Assembly: GCA_045598705.1 (NCBI GenBank)
Contig: JAZLMM010000002.1
Span: 1 to 64,000, forward strand
Direction of reading: 5' to 3'
DNA length: 64,000 nt
From: Scatonaster sp045598705
GTDB taxonomy: Bacteria > Bacillota > Clostridia > Saccharofermentanales > Saccharofermentanaceae
The notes beneath the pieces were generated by a model. The model saw only the letters and a program-made list of their open reading frames with translations. It did no database searches and had not been told where the DNA came from. Shown here in pieces: positions 8,721 through 16,605 of this stretch (position 1 is the first letter of the stretch; each line of letters opens with the position of its first letter). A program made the position numbers and the translations under genes.

Positions 8721-10178
8721 ATGGCGAAAGAGAAGAAGAATGAGAAATCCTTAACTGAGAAGAAGATTAAGGTGAGTAAGAAAGAGAAGAAAGAACTCTT
8801 TGCAGAGTACCCGAATCTTTGGGAGTCCCGTTCGCAAGACGATATAGAGCATACTATGGCTTTTGCAGAAGAATATATGACATTCCTCGATATGGCCAAG
8901 ACAGAGCGAGAATTCGTAAACCTTGCTTTATTGGCACTGGAAGATTCTGGTTATAAAGATATTGAATCAGTTGAAACCTTGAAGTGTGGTGATAAGGTAT
9001 ATTCTTCCATCAAGGGCAAAGGATTGATGTTTGCTGTAGTTGGTAAGAATGACATAGTAAAGGGCATGAATATTCTTGGCGCGCACATTGATTCACCAAG
9101 ATTGGATCTTAAGCCGAACCCGCTCTATGAAGAAGATGATCTGGTGTTCTTCAAGACCCACTACTACGGTGGCATTAAGAAGTATCAATGGACTACAATT
9201 CCGCTTGCTATTCATGGTGTCATTATTAAGAAGAACGGTGAGAAAGTGGAGCTTCGTATCGGTGAGAAAGACACAGATCCGATCTTCTACATATCTGATC
9301 TATTACCTCATCTTGGTTCTGAACAGATGAGTCAACGAGCAAATGAGTTTATTAAAGGTGAGGACCTGAATGTCATGATTGGCGCAAGCATGCTCCCAGA
9401 TGATGATTCCTCCAATGCATGTAAGTATGCGATTCTGAAGATTTTGAATAAAGAGTATGGCATCGATGAGAAAGATTTCGTATCTGCAGAGATTGAGATC
9501 GTTCCAGCGATGAAGGCAAGAGATGTTGGATTTGATCGTGCGTTAATTGCCGCATATGGTCACGATGACAAAGTCTGCGCATATCCAGCTTTAATGGCCG
9601 TTATGGCACAGGAGACTCCGGATCGAACATGTGTATGCATGCTTTCTGATAAAGAGGAGATTGGATCCTATGGTAACTCTGGTGCACAGTCTCGTCTCTA
9701 TGAGAATTTCTTGGTAGAATTGTTTGCTAAGGCAAATGGAGGTTATGACGAACTTGGATATAGAAAGTGTATCGCCAATACCAAGATGCTGTCTACAGAT
9801 GTTTCGAATGCATTTGATCCGAAGTATGCGAATGTATCTGATAAGCGAAATACAGCTTATCTCAACAAGGGCGTAAAGATGGAGAAATACACTGGTTCCA
9901 GAGGAAAGTCTGGTGCAAGTGATGCCAATAGTGAGTTCTTCGCATCTATCCTCCGTATTTTTGCCGAGCATGATATTCCATGGCAGACCGGTGAACTTGG
10001 TAAAGTTGATGCAGGTGGCGGCGGAACGATCTCTGCGTACCTTGCCAAACTTGGCATGGAAGTCATTGACTGTGGTGTTCCAGTGCTCTCGATGCATGCT
10101 CCTTACGAAGTGATCAGCAAAATCGACTTGTATTTCACCTATCTTGCATATAAGTGCTTTATCGAAAACATTAAATAA
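8721..10178 (+). CDS. M18 family aminopeptidase
   Basis: A 485-aa cytoplasmic metallo-aminopeptidase of the M18 family (aspartyl/lysyl type, ApeA/LAP4-like) that trims N-terminal residues from peptides. The start at 8721 has AAGGAG 11 bases upstream. Motifs: GAHIDSPRLDLKPNP with the first metal His/Asp, the central SDKEEIGSYGNSGAQS with the catalytic glutamate and metal ligand, and the C-terminal CGVPVLSMHAPYEV with the last metal histidine. The N-terminus carries about 30 lysine-rich residues not needed for the fold. It follows the cysteine desulfurase by 72 bases with no clear terminator. Confidence 0.92.
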   Translation: MAKEKKNEKSLTEKKIKVSKKEKKELFAEYPNLWESRSQDDIEHTMAFAEEYMTFLDMAKTEREFVNLALLALEDSGYKDIESVETLKCGDKVYSSIKGKGLMFAVVGKNDIVKGMNILGAHIDSPRLDLKPNPLYEEDDLVFFKTHYYGGIKKYQWTTIPLAIHGVIIKKNGEKVELRIGEKDTDPIFYISDLLPHLGSEQMSQRANEFIKGEDLNVMIGASMLPDDDSSNACKYAILKILNKEYGIDEKDFVSAEIEIVPAMKARDVGFDRALIAAYGHDDKVCAYPALMAVMAQETPDRTCVCMLSDKEEIGSYGNSGAQSRLYENFLVELFAKANGGYDELGYRKCIANTKMLSTDVSNAFDPKYANVSDKRNTAYLNKGVKMEKYTGSRGKSGASDANSEFFASILRIFAEHDIPWQTGELGKVDAGGGGTISAYLAKLGMEVIDCGVPVLSMHAPYEVISKIDLYFTYLAYKCFIENIK

Positions 10179-10243
10179 GATATAATACTATCTCGTAGCA
10201 TGGTAGGCATGGTGATGATTCACCATGGGAAAGAAGGTTAGAA

Positions 10244-11269
10244 ATGATTATTGTTGTAAAACCAGGTGCAAATGATTCGCAGGTACATGAGATTCTCGAT
10301 GTATTAGAGAGAAATGAACTAAAGGCTCATGTATCGGAAGGTTCCGAGCGACTAATTATCGGTGTTATCGGTGACAAGAGTAGACTGACTCCTGGCTCTC
10401 TTGAAGTATTGTCCGGTGTAGAGAAGATTGTTCCAATTATGGAATCTTACAAACTGGCAAGTCGTCAGTTCCGTCCGGAAGGTACTTCATTCAATGTAAA
10501 AGATGTAACGTTCGGTGGCGATGAGCTTGTCATGATGGCAGGTCCTTGTGCAGTGGAGAGCGAAGAGCAGGTTGAAGCAGTGGCTTCCAAGATGGTTGCT
10601 TGTGGTGTTAAAGTTCTTCGCGGTGGCGCATATAAGCCAAGAACATCTCCTTATGCATTCCAAGGTCTGGAGAAGACAGGACTGAAGATTCTTCGTCGAG
10701 TTGCCGATAAGTATGGTCTACTGGTCATCAGTGAGATTACATCTGAGAACGATATCGAGTATGCTTCCAACTATCTTGATATTATCCAGATTGGTGCGAG
10801 AAATGCACAGAACTTCCGTCTGCTCTCGGCGGTTGGTAAGTCTGGTATTCCGGTCATGTTGAAGCGTGGTATCGCCGAAACCATTGATGAGTGGCTTGGC
10901 AGTGCTGAGTATATCATGAGCGAAGGTAATTACCACATCATGATGTGCGAGCGTGGTATCCGTACGTTTGAGACCGCAACAAGAAGTACGCTGGATATTA
11001 GTGCTGTACCGGTTCTGAAGGGTAAGACACATCTTCCGATTATTGTTGACCCAAGTCATGCAGCAGGTAAAGCTGCTTATGTTCAACCATTGGCTCTTGC
11101 TGCGATTGCAGCAGGTGCAGATGGACTGATCATTGAGGTTCATCCGGATCCGAAGCATGCACTTTCAGATGCAGCCCAGCAGTTAACACCGGAAGCGTAT
11201 GCTGAACTTGCTATGCGTGTGAAGGAGATGGCAACAATCGTGAAGCGTTCTTATCCGACTGTCAAGTAA
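10244..11269 (+). CDS. aroF: 3-deoxy-7-phosphoheptulonate (DAHP) synthase, ferredoxin-like domain type
   Basis: A 341-aa first enzyme of the shikimate pathway, condensing PEP and erythrose-4-phosphate. The N-terminal 70 or so residues (MIIVVKPGANDSQVHEIL) are the ferredoxin-like/ACT-type regulatory domain of the type I-beta enzymes found in Thermotoga and Firmicutes. The barrel carries MAGPCAVES, RGGAYKPRTSPYAFQG and IVDPSHAAG. AAAGAAGG supplies the ribosome site. A TATAAT at 10,182 with a weak TTTATC -35 and an ATGGTG/CACCAT hairpin (about 10,209-10,227) lie upstream. The N-terminal domain implies allosteric control by aromatic end products. Confidence 0.94.
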   Translation: MIIVVKPGANDSQVHEILDVLERNELKAHVSEGSERLIIGVIGDKSRLTPGSLEVLSGVEKIVPIMESYKLASRQFRPEGTSFNVKDVTFGGDELVMMAGPCAVESEEQVEAVASKMVACGVKVLRGGAYKPRTSPYAFQGLEKTGLKILRRVADKYGLLVISEITSENDIEYASNYLDIIQIGARNAQNFRLLSAVGKSGIPVMLKRGIAETIDEWLGSAEYIMSEGNYHIMMCERGIRTFETATRSTLDISAVPVLKGKTHLPIIVDPSHAAGKAAYVQPLALAAIAAGADGLIIEVHPDPKHALSDAAQQLTPEAYAELAMRVKEMATIVKRSYPTVK

Positions 11270-11304
11270 TTTCGCAAGTAAGTGCTTCTATAAGATCGAT
11301 AAAG

Positions 11305-11344
11305 ACCGTTGACTTGTACGATACTTGTCAACGGTTACTTTTTG
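11305..11344 (+). terminator. Terminator after aroF
   Basis: ACCGTTGAC (11,305-11,313) pairs with GTCAACGGT (11,327-11,335), followed by TACTTTTTG. Its 3' arm overlaps the -35 of the next promoter. Confidence 0.8.
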
Positions 11345-11353
11345 TGTTAATTT
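11325..11353 (+). promoter_or_regulatory. Promoter of the leuA T-box transcript
   Basis: TTGTCA (11,325-11,330), 17-nt spacer, TAATTT (11,348-11,353). It lies immediately before the T-box leader. Confidence 0.55.
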
Positions 11354-11359
11354 AAATGA

Positions 11360-11632
11360 GTACAACACGTTGAAAGGGATTAGTAGAGATTTTTCCTTCA
11401 TACAGAGAGCCCGTGGTTGCTGAGAACGGGATGAAGTACGATTTTGAACTCGCCCTGGAGTGCGTCTCCTTGAAAGTTGAAGTAGAGGAGATCGGAGGCT
11501 CACCGTTATCAGAGAGTAGGATATCGGAAATTCGTCCTGTATCCGATGAGTGCATCACAGATGTGATGAATGAGAGTGGTACCGCGGAAGTTAGGCTTTC
11601 GTCTCTTATCTTAGAGACGAAGGCCTTTTTGT
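11360..11632 (+). promoter_or_regulatory. T-box riboswitch, leucine (specifier CTC)
   Basis: Stem I contains the AGAGAGCCCGTGG and GCTGAGAACGGG motifs followed by GAACTCGCCCTGGAG, where the specifier triplet is CTC (11,449-11,451), a leucine codon. The T-box core TGGTACCGCGG is at 11,577-11,587. The terminator stem AGGCTTTCGTCTCT (11,593-11,606) pairs with AGAGACGAAGGCCT (11,613-11,626), followed by a T run. Uncharged tRNA-Leu would stabilise the antiterminator, so leuA is expressed when leucine is short. Confidence 0.95.
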
Positions 11633-11667
11633 TTGCTTTGAAGTATAGAAGAAGGGGAGAAGAGAAG

Positions 11668-13320
11668 ATGCAGTTTAGTAAATACCAGATGCCTGCGAAG
11701 ATTGATTTTCCTGAGCGCACTTGGCCAAGTAACCATATCACCAAGGCCCCGATTTGGTGTTCGGTCGACCTACGTGATGGGAATCAGGCGCTTGAAGTTC
11801 CGATGGATATGACCGCAAAAGTTCAGTTCTTCGAATATCTGGTGAAGCTTGGCTTCAAAACGATTGAGGTCGGTTATCCTGCAGCATCGGAAACAGAACG
11901 TGAATTTACTCGCTATTTGATTGACAATGACTTGATTCCAGCCGATGTGACGATACAAGTTCTAACTATGGCTCGCGAAGATGTAATCACACAGACTTTT
12001 GAAGCAGTCAAAGGTGCCAAGAAGGCAATCATTCATCTTTATAATGCAACGTCTAAACTTCAGCGCGAGCTGGTATTCGGCTTTGATCAGGCACATTGTA
12101 AGGAATTGGCAGTCAACGGCGCGAAGATGATTCAAGCTGAAATTGATTCGGATGAAAGCTTGACAGACTGGACACTCGAGTATTCACCTGAGAACTTCTC
12201 TGAGACGGAACCGGATTTTGCCGTAGAAATCATCGATGCCGTACTTGATGTCTGGAAACCGACACCCGACAAGAAAGTGATTATTAATCTTCCTGAAACC
12301 GTTGAAATGACGTCACCGAACGTATTTGCAGATCAGGTTGAATACTTCGCTACGCATACTAAATATAGAGATTCGATCATCCTATCCGTTCATACTCATA
12401 ATGATCGTGGTACAGGTGTGGCTTCGACAGAATTGGCATTATTGGCGGGTGCCGAACGCGTCGAAGGAACGCTGTTTGGTAATGGTGAAAGAACCGGAAA
12501 CGCTGATATTGTTACGCTTGCAATGAATATGTTCATGCAGGGCATTAATCCGGAACTTGATTTCTCCAATATGGATGAAGTCATCGATATGTATGAATCC
12601 TGTACAAGAATGAGAATCGGTGATCGTCAACCATGGGCTGGAAGGCTTGTATTTACGGCGTTTTCAGGTACTCACCAGAATGCAATTCGCAAAGGTATGG
12701 AAACTGTCAAAGAAAATAATTACTGGTATGTGCCATATCTGCCGATCGATCCGAAGGATGTCGGCCGCAGTTATGATCCAATTATCCGTATCAACAGCCA
12801 GTCTGGCAAAAATGGTTTGGCATACATCCTTGAACGTGATTATGGCTTGCATCTGCCAAAGGCTTTCCAGAAAGACTTCATGCAGATTGTTACCAGTGAA
12901 TCTGAACATCGTCATAGTGAGATGATGTCTCAGGATCTCTTTGAACTGTTCGATGATGTCTATGTAAATGTCATGACGCCATATAACATGGTTGGTTATC
13001 GTGAAGAATCTCTTGGCGACAAGAAAGCTCATGTAACGGTTGATCTGAAATATGAGAATGATATCATTCAAATTGTTGGAGACGGTATTGGTTTGTTGGA
13101 CGCATTTTGTAATGGATTAGAAAACACATTACATATCAAAGTATCGATTCGAATGTATGCTGAGCACGCTATCCAAAGTGGATCTGATTCAGCAGCTATA
13201 ACGTATGTGCAGATTGCTGACAAAGATGATGAACTGCATCTTGGAGCAGGAATATCAAGTTCTGTAACAAAATCTTCGCTCCGAGCAGTTGTATGCGCAT
13301 TAAATAGAATGATTCGTTAA
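11668..13320 (+). CDS. leuA: 2-isopropylmalate synthase, long (LeuA2) type
   Basis: A 550-aa enzyme condensing 2-oxoisovalerate with acetyl-CoA, the first committed step of leucine synthesis. The start at 11,668 has GGGGAG 8 bases upstream and lies after the T-box terminator; the open frame further upstream runs through the leader RNA and is not coding. SVDLRDGNQALEVPM gives the metal and catalytic Arg/Asp, HTHNDRGTGVA gives the metal histidines, and LFGNGERTGNAD follows. The C-terminal 120 residues are the leucine-binding regulatory domain. The length and N-terminal region match the actinobacterial/yeast-like LeuA family, not the 510-aa E. coli type. Regulated by the T-box and probably by leucine feedback. 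Confidence 0.95.
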   Translation: MQFSKYQMPAKIDFPERTWPSNHITKAPIWCSVDLRDGNQALEVPMDMTAKVQFFEYLVKLGFKTIEVGYPAASETEREFTRYLIDNDLIPADVTIQVLTMAREDVITQTFEAVKGAKKAIIHLYNATSKLQRELVFGFDQAHCKELAVNGAKMIQAEIDSDESLTDWTLEYSPENFSETEPDFAVEIIDAVLDVWKPTPDKKVIINLPETVEMTSPNVFADQVEYFATHTKYRDSIILSVHTHNDRGTGVASTELALLAGAERVEGTLFGNGERTGNADIVTLAMNMFMQGINPELDFSNMDEVIDMYESCTRMRIGDRQPWAGRLVFTAFSGTHQNAIRKGMETVKENNYWYVPYLPIDPKDVGRSYDPIIRINSQSGKNGLAYILERDYGLHLPKAFQKDFMQIVTSESEHRHSEMMSQDLFELFDDVYVNVMTPYNMVGYREESLGDKKAHVTVDLKYENDIIQIVGDGIGLLDAFCNGLENTLHIKVSIRMYAEHAIQSGSDSAAITYVQIADKDDELHLGAGISSSVTKSSLRAVVCALNRMIR

Positions 13321-13355
13321 ATCGCAATTCAATAATAGATTTCAAATCGTACAAT

Positions 13356-13394
13356 TGACCGTTCAGGAATAAATAAAACGCTCCTGAGCGGTCA
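13356..13394. repeat. Stem-loop downstream of leuA
   Basis: TGACCGTTCAGGA (13,356-13,368) pairs with TCCTGAGCGGTCA (13,382-13,394), 13 bp with one G-U. It has no T run on either side, so it may be a processing or stability structure rather than a terminator. Confidence 0.6.
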
Positions 13395-13503
13395 TCGAAT
13401 TTCAGGTGCTTTTACCAGATTGGCATGATTCATTATATATGAATAAAATCGTGAAATTTGCATGATATCTATTTGTACCTATTATTCATGAAAAACCTCT
13501 TCC

Positions 13504-13535
13504 CGATTAAACAAAACTGTGATTTTGTTTAATCG
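13504..13535. repeat. Perfect 13-bp inverted repeat
   Basis: CGATTAAACAAAA (13,504-13,516) and TTTTGTTTAATCG (13,523-13,535) are perfect complements around a 6-base centre, CTGTGA. It lies between convergent genes, and no gene starts here on either strand. It could be a protein-binding palindrome or part of a small RNA. Confidence 0.65.
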
Positions 13536-13571
13536 CATATTTAGCAGAAGTACTCCTGCACTTCTACATTT

Positions 13572-13604
13572 GAAAAATAAAGAGGCTATTAATATAACCT
13601 CTTT
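13572..13604 (-). terminator. Terminator of the lexA-divergent operon
   Basis: Minus strand AAAGAGG and CCTCTTT (13,604-13,598 and 13,585-13,579) form a stem followed by ATTTTTC. It lies 26 bases past the stop of the 195-aa protein. The rest of 13,321-13,629 holds the two stem-loops above, a small AGAAGT/ACTTCT hairpin at 13,546-13,565, and no gene. Confidence 0.75.
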
Positions 13605-13629
13605 ACTTACTATAAATTTCAAGTATGTG

Positions 13630-14217
13630 TTACGTCTCATTCGTAACGGTCGTGTTGGTTGGTATCGGTGTGACTTCTTGAGATTCTGGCGCGATTGCAA
13701 CACTCGTTGATTCAGTTGCAAAAGGATCGTCTTTGGTAAGTTCCTCGACATCATTTATACCAATCATTTGTTTATATTCATCAGTATCCAATTTAGGATA
13801 GATCCAACGCCAAGTCATCACTAAAACAAGAAAAACGATCAGAACGACCAATATCTTTCGTATCATGAGGAGTAAACGTTCTTTACGATATTTCCGGTCT
13901 ACATATTCTTTCGTCGTATAACCTACCAAAACATAGACTTTGTTGATGGACCTACGTTTAGGCATACGTCTTTTTTCAGCGACTTTCGCTTTAACTTTCG
14001 TAGAAATGGTATGAGGAAGGTGCTTAAAGAACGTGACCGTTGTTCTCCCTAAGAACTGAAAGAAACCACCTATTGAACAAAGAATCGAAATTACTATATT
14101 GCCTTCTTCATGGTCAAACGAATCACTCTGATCAACATCTATGCTCGAATCTCGAACGAAAGTCTCTTCGTTCGAGTCTTGATTCATCTGTACTGGATTC
14201 ATTTGTTCTTCGTTCAT
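13630..14217 (-). CDS. Membrane protein of unknown function, second gene divergent from lexA
   Basis: A 195-aa protein I do not recognise. It has an acidic Asn/Asp/Glu-rich N-terminus (1-38), a hydrophobic stretch ISILCSIGGFFQFLG near 43-57, a strongly basic middle (KVAEKRRMPKRRS), and a clear membrane helix KILVVLIVFLVLVMTWRWIY near 120-140. The C-terminal tail of about 55 residues is rich in Ser, Thr, Pro and acids. The tail is probably extracytoplasmic. The start at 14,217 has AAAGGG upstream. It lies 13 bases after the 67-aa gene, in the same orientation and downstream of the same LexA box, so it is probably SOS-induced. No LysM domain is present. Confidence 0.65.
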   Translation of the reverse strand: MNEEQMNPVQMNQDSNEETFVRDSSIDVDQSDSFDHEEGNIVISILCSIGGFFQFLGRTTVTFFKHLPHTISTKVKAKVAEKRRMPKRRSINKVYVLVGYTTKEYVDRKYRKERLLLMIRKILVVLIVFLVLVMTWRWIYPKLDTDEYKQMIGINDVEELTKDDPFATESTSVAIAPESQEVTPIPTNTTVTNET

Positions 14218-14230
14218 GTTCTTTATCCCT

Positions 14231-14434
14231 TTACTCTGAAATTATATCATAACGAATATCACTTCGCATTAGCGATTGAAAATATTGCGTAATGGGAATG
14301 ATCGACGAATCGAAAGCACATTCATTCTGCTTCATATGTCTTGATTCTAAGCAAGTTATGGCTACTACGACGAGCATGGTGATCATACAGATGAATACGA
14401 TTCTGTATGTAACTTCTTCGAAAGACTTCTTCAT
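14231..14434 (-). CDS. Small membrane protein divergent from lexA, candidate SOS-induced protein
   Basis: A 67-aa product; the start at 14,434 follows AAGGAG with 7-base spacing. There is a short basic/acidic N-terminus, one membrane helix (IVFICMITMLVVVAI, about residues 12-28), and a 38-residue tail with SSIIPITQYFQSLM. The gene occupies the place of yneA, the SOS cell-division inhibitor divergent from lexA in Bacillus, but lacks the LysM domain that YneA carries. SOS division inhibitors in other phyla (SosA, SidA, DivS, ChiZ) are unrelated small membrane proteins, often beside lexA, so a similar role is plausible but inferred. The LexA box lies 19 bases upstream of its start codon. Confidence 0.65.
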   Translation of the reverse strand: MKKSFEEVTYRIVFICMITMLVVVAITCLESRHMKQNECAFDSSIIPITQYFQSLMRSDIRYDIISE

Positions 14435-14452
14435 GGTATTCTCCTTATATTG

Positions 14453-14466
14453 CGAACAATCGTTTG
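14453..14466. promoter_or_regulatory. LexA (SOS) box
   Basis: CGAACAATCGTTTG matches the Gram-positive LexA/DinR consensus CGAACRNRYGTTYG at all but one position. It overlaps the lexA -35 hexamer and lies 19 bases before the start codon of the divergent small gene, so one site can repress both directions. Confidence 0.85.
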
Positions 14467-14492
14467 ACATATATCACATCGAATGGTAATAT
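14464..14492 (+). promoter_or_regulatory. lexA promoter
   Basis: TTGACA (14,464-14,469), 17-nt spacer, TAATAT (14,487-14,492). The -35 shares three bases with the LexA box, consistent with autorepression. Confidence 0.85.
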
Positions 14493-14519
14493 ATATTAAT
14501 AATGAATGGAGGTTGATTT

Positions 14520-15161
14520 ATGAGCACATATAGATTTACTAAGAGCAACCTGAACGAGACACTTGAACTCGTCTATTCATATATCGTATCCTACTTAAAG
14601 AAAGAGGGTTATCCACCGTCTGTCCGTGAGATATGTCAGGGTGTCGGTATTCGATCAACTTCCACCGTTCATGCTCACCTACGCCGCTTAATGGAGGAAG
14701 GTAAGATTGAGTATACTCCTGGCAAGCGTCGTGCAATTATGGTTAAAGACGTTGAGAAACGTAACTCGCGTGTTACGACCAATAAAATTCCCCTTGTTGG
14801 TACAGTTACAGCAGGTGTTCCAATTCTTGCTGAAGAGAATATCGACCACTATCTCCCCTTCCCATCCGAATACTTTAACTCAGCTGAGTATTTTCTTCTC
14901 AAAGTTAAGGGTGACAGCATGATCAATGCCCATATTGTAGATGGTGATTTGCTTATTGTTCGAAGAGATAATATGGCAAATATTAATCAGATCGTAGTGG
15001 CCATGGTTGGGAATGAGGCTACTGTTAAGCGTCTATGCTATAAGCATGGGCATGCCTTCCTGCAACCTGAGAATCCTGCGTATTCTCAGATTCCATTTGA
15101 AGATGATGACTGTCGGATTATTGGTGTCGTTGAGGGTATCTTCAGAACCGAAGTGAACTGA
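14520..15161 (+). CDS. lexA: LexA repressor
   Basis: A 213-aa SOS repressor; TGGAGG lies 7 bases before ATG 14,520. The N-terminal winged helix contains PPSVREICQGVGIRSTSTVHAHL, the LexA recognition helix. The Ala98-Gly99 self-cleavage bond is in GTVTAGVP, with catalytic Ser133 (KGDSMIN) and Lys170 (ATVKRL). RecA filaments on single-stranded DNA trigger cleavage and derepression. It is autoregulated through the box at 14,453-14,466. It converges on hfq with only 3 bases between stop codons and no terminator visible. Confidence 0.96.
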   Translation: MSTYRFTKSNLNETLELVYSYIVSYLKKEGYPPSVREICQGVGIRSTSTVHAHLRRLMEEGKIEYTPGKRRAIMVKDVEKRNSRVTTNKIPLVGTVTAGVPILAEENIDHYLPFPSEYFNSAEYFLLKVKGDSMINAHIVDGDLLIVRRDNMANINQIVVAMVGNEATVKRLCYKHGHAFLQPENPAYSQIPFEDDDCRIIGVVEGIFRTEVN

Positions 15162-15164
15162 TGC

Positions 15165-15545
15165 TCATCGATTCTCCATGATGTAGTTATCGTTTTCAAT
15201 GAATGCTTTCATTTCAGCCATCTCACCTTCTGGTAAGATCAGTCTTTTGCCATTTCTTGGTGAAATATACGTGATGTTCTTCTTATAAATCAGAAGTTGC
15301 GTCATCTCATTATGGAGAACGATCGTGTCTCGATCATATCCGTCAATGATGCCCTCAATGATCTCACCGGAACTCGTCACAACTTCAACAGTTGTATACT
15401 CTTTTCTACAACTGTTCAAGAAGATCTCATGCACATGAATTGGTGTTCTTGTAGCAGTTAGTGACGTGGCTTGTGTGTGAATGGGACGCGTGCTCTGTGT
15501 TTTGACCTTAGGTCTTTTCTCATAGTAAATGTCTGTCTTAATCAT
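15165..15545 (-). CDS. hfq: Hfq-like RNA chaperone with N-terminal extension
   Basis: A 126-aa protein; the start at 15,545 has AAGGAGG upstream. Residues about 38-100 form an Sm fold: HEIFLNSCRKE aligns with the Hfq QDPFLNxLRKE helix/strand, GEIIEGIIDGYDRDTIVLHN with Sm1, and LLIYKKNITYISP with the Sm2 YKHAISTIVP motif. The proximal-site Gln is His and the His of YKH is Lys, so RNA contacts may differ. About 36 basic, Thr-rich residues precede the fold and a 20-residue acidic tail follows; typical Gram-positive Hfq is about 75 aa. The location beside miaA and mutL is the classic Hfq place. It should form hexamers in the cytoplasm. Confidence 0.85.
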   Translation of the reverse strand: MIKTDIYYEKRPKVKTQSTRPIHTQATSLTATRTPIHVHEIFLNSCRKEYTTVEVVTSSGEIIEGIIDGYDRDTIVLHNEMTQLLIYKKNITYISPRNGKRLILPEGEMAEMKAFIENDNYIMENR

Positions 15546-15648
15546 GTTGGAATACCTCCTTAAATAATGTATCCCAACTATAGCATCAATTGAATTTCTC
15601 GTCTGCATGATATAAGCACAGTTTTATACTTGTTTTGCATATTGAGAA

Positions 15649-16587
15649 TTATAAGAATAATGTCAGATTATATGTGTCTAATTCTTCACCTTTAATCCAA
15701 GTTATATCATCCATATGACGGAACCATGTTAATTGACGCTTCGCGTAATTTCTCGTATGTTGCTTCAGAAGTTCCACACATTCTTCCAAAGATCGTTCAC
15801 CACGAAAATACGGAAAAAACTCTTTATATCCAATGGCGTGCATCGCTGTGATATTCGTGGGGTAGTTCTGTTTATAGAGCCAAGATGCTTCATCTAGAAT
15901 CCCCTCTTTCAACATCTGATCCACACGCAGATTAATACGTTCATATAGTCGTTCTCTTGACCAATCTATGCAAAACAGCTTAAACGGATATCGCGGTCCA
16001 TCTATGACGGAGTTTTCACGAATTTCTCTTGTTGTAGTATTCAATGCAGTCAGCAAAGCAAGTGTGTGGATAACACGTTTGGTATTATGAGGATGTATCT
16101 TCTCTTGGCATTCTGGATCTAAAGCAATAAGACGCTGATAGATCTCATTAATACCATTCCGTTCATATTCTTCACGAATCTCATCTTCAAGCGCATGATC
16201 AACTGGTGATTGTTCGAAAGAGAATCCCTTCTGAAGTGCTTGAACATATTGACCGGTGCCGCCGCAGAAAACAGGCAAATGTCCCTGTGATAAGACTGTT
16301 TCTATACAACCATATGCAGCTTCCAAATAGGATGCCACATTAAATGAGACATCTGGTTCAACAATATCTATTAAATGATGTTTCACCCGAGATTGCTCTT
16401 TCCAATTAGGTTTTGCAGTACCAATAGAAAGATGACGATAGATCTGCATGGAATCACAGCAAATAATCTCACCGCAGACATCTTGAGCAAGACGAATCGA
16501 TAGACCAGTCTTCCCACTCGCTGTTGGACCGCAAATGACTGGAATTGCACGATAACCGATTAGATTGTATAACTCTTCTTCAATCAT
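15649..16587 (-). CDS. miaA: tRNA dimethylallyltransferase
   Basis: A 312-aa enzyme that adds dimethylallyl to N6 of A37 in tRNAs reading UNN codons. The P-loop GPTASGKTGL lies near residues 20-29, followed by CCDSMQIYRHLSIGTAKP with the conserved Asp and the prenyl-transfer Thr/Lys region. FCGGTGQYVQAL follows, and the C-terminus carries the KRQLTWFRHM tRNA-contact helix. It lies 18 bases after mutL, upstream of hfq, in one operon. Its product is the substrate of MiaB, encoded at the head of the same gene run. Confidence 0.95.
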   Translation of the reverse strand: MIEEELYNLIGYRAIPVICGPTASGKTGLSIRLAQDVCGEIICCDSMQIYRHLSIGTAKPNWKEQSRVKHHLIDIVEPDVSFNVASYLEAAYGCIETVLSQGHLPVFCGGTGQYVQALQKGFSFEQSPVDHALEDEIREEYERNGINEIYQRLIALDPECQEKIHPHNTKRVIHTLALLTALNTTTREIRENSVIDGPRYPFKLFCIDWSRERLYERINLRVDQMLKEGILDEASWLYKQNYPTNITAMHAIGYKEFFPYFRGERSLEECVELLKQHTRNYAKRQLTWFRHMDDITWIKGEELDTYNLTLFL

Positions 16588-16605
16588 TTAGAACGGTTTT
16601 TCCTC

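Noticed and set aside
11413..11667. N-terminal extension of leuA by 85 codons
   Set aside because: The stretch is the T-box leader with its antiterminator and terminator; the ribosome site and family N-terminus begin at 11,668.
13482..13754. 90-codon minus-strand frame overlapping the terminator region
   Set aside because: It crosses a perfect palindrome and the end of the 195-aa gene, has no ribosome site, and shows no protein-like features.
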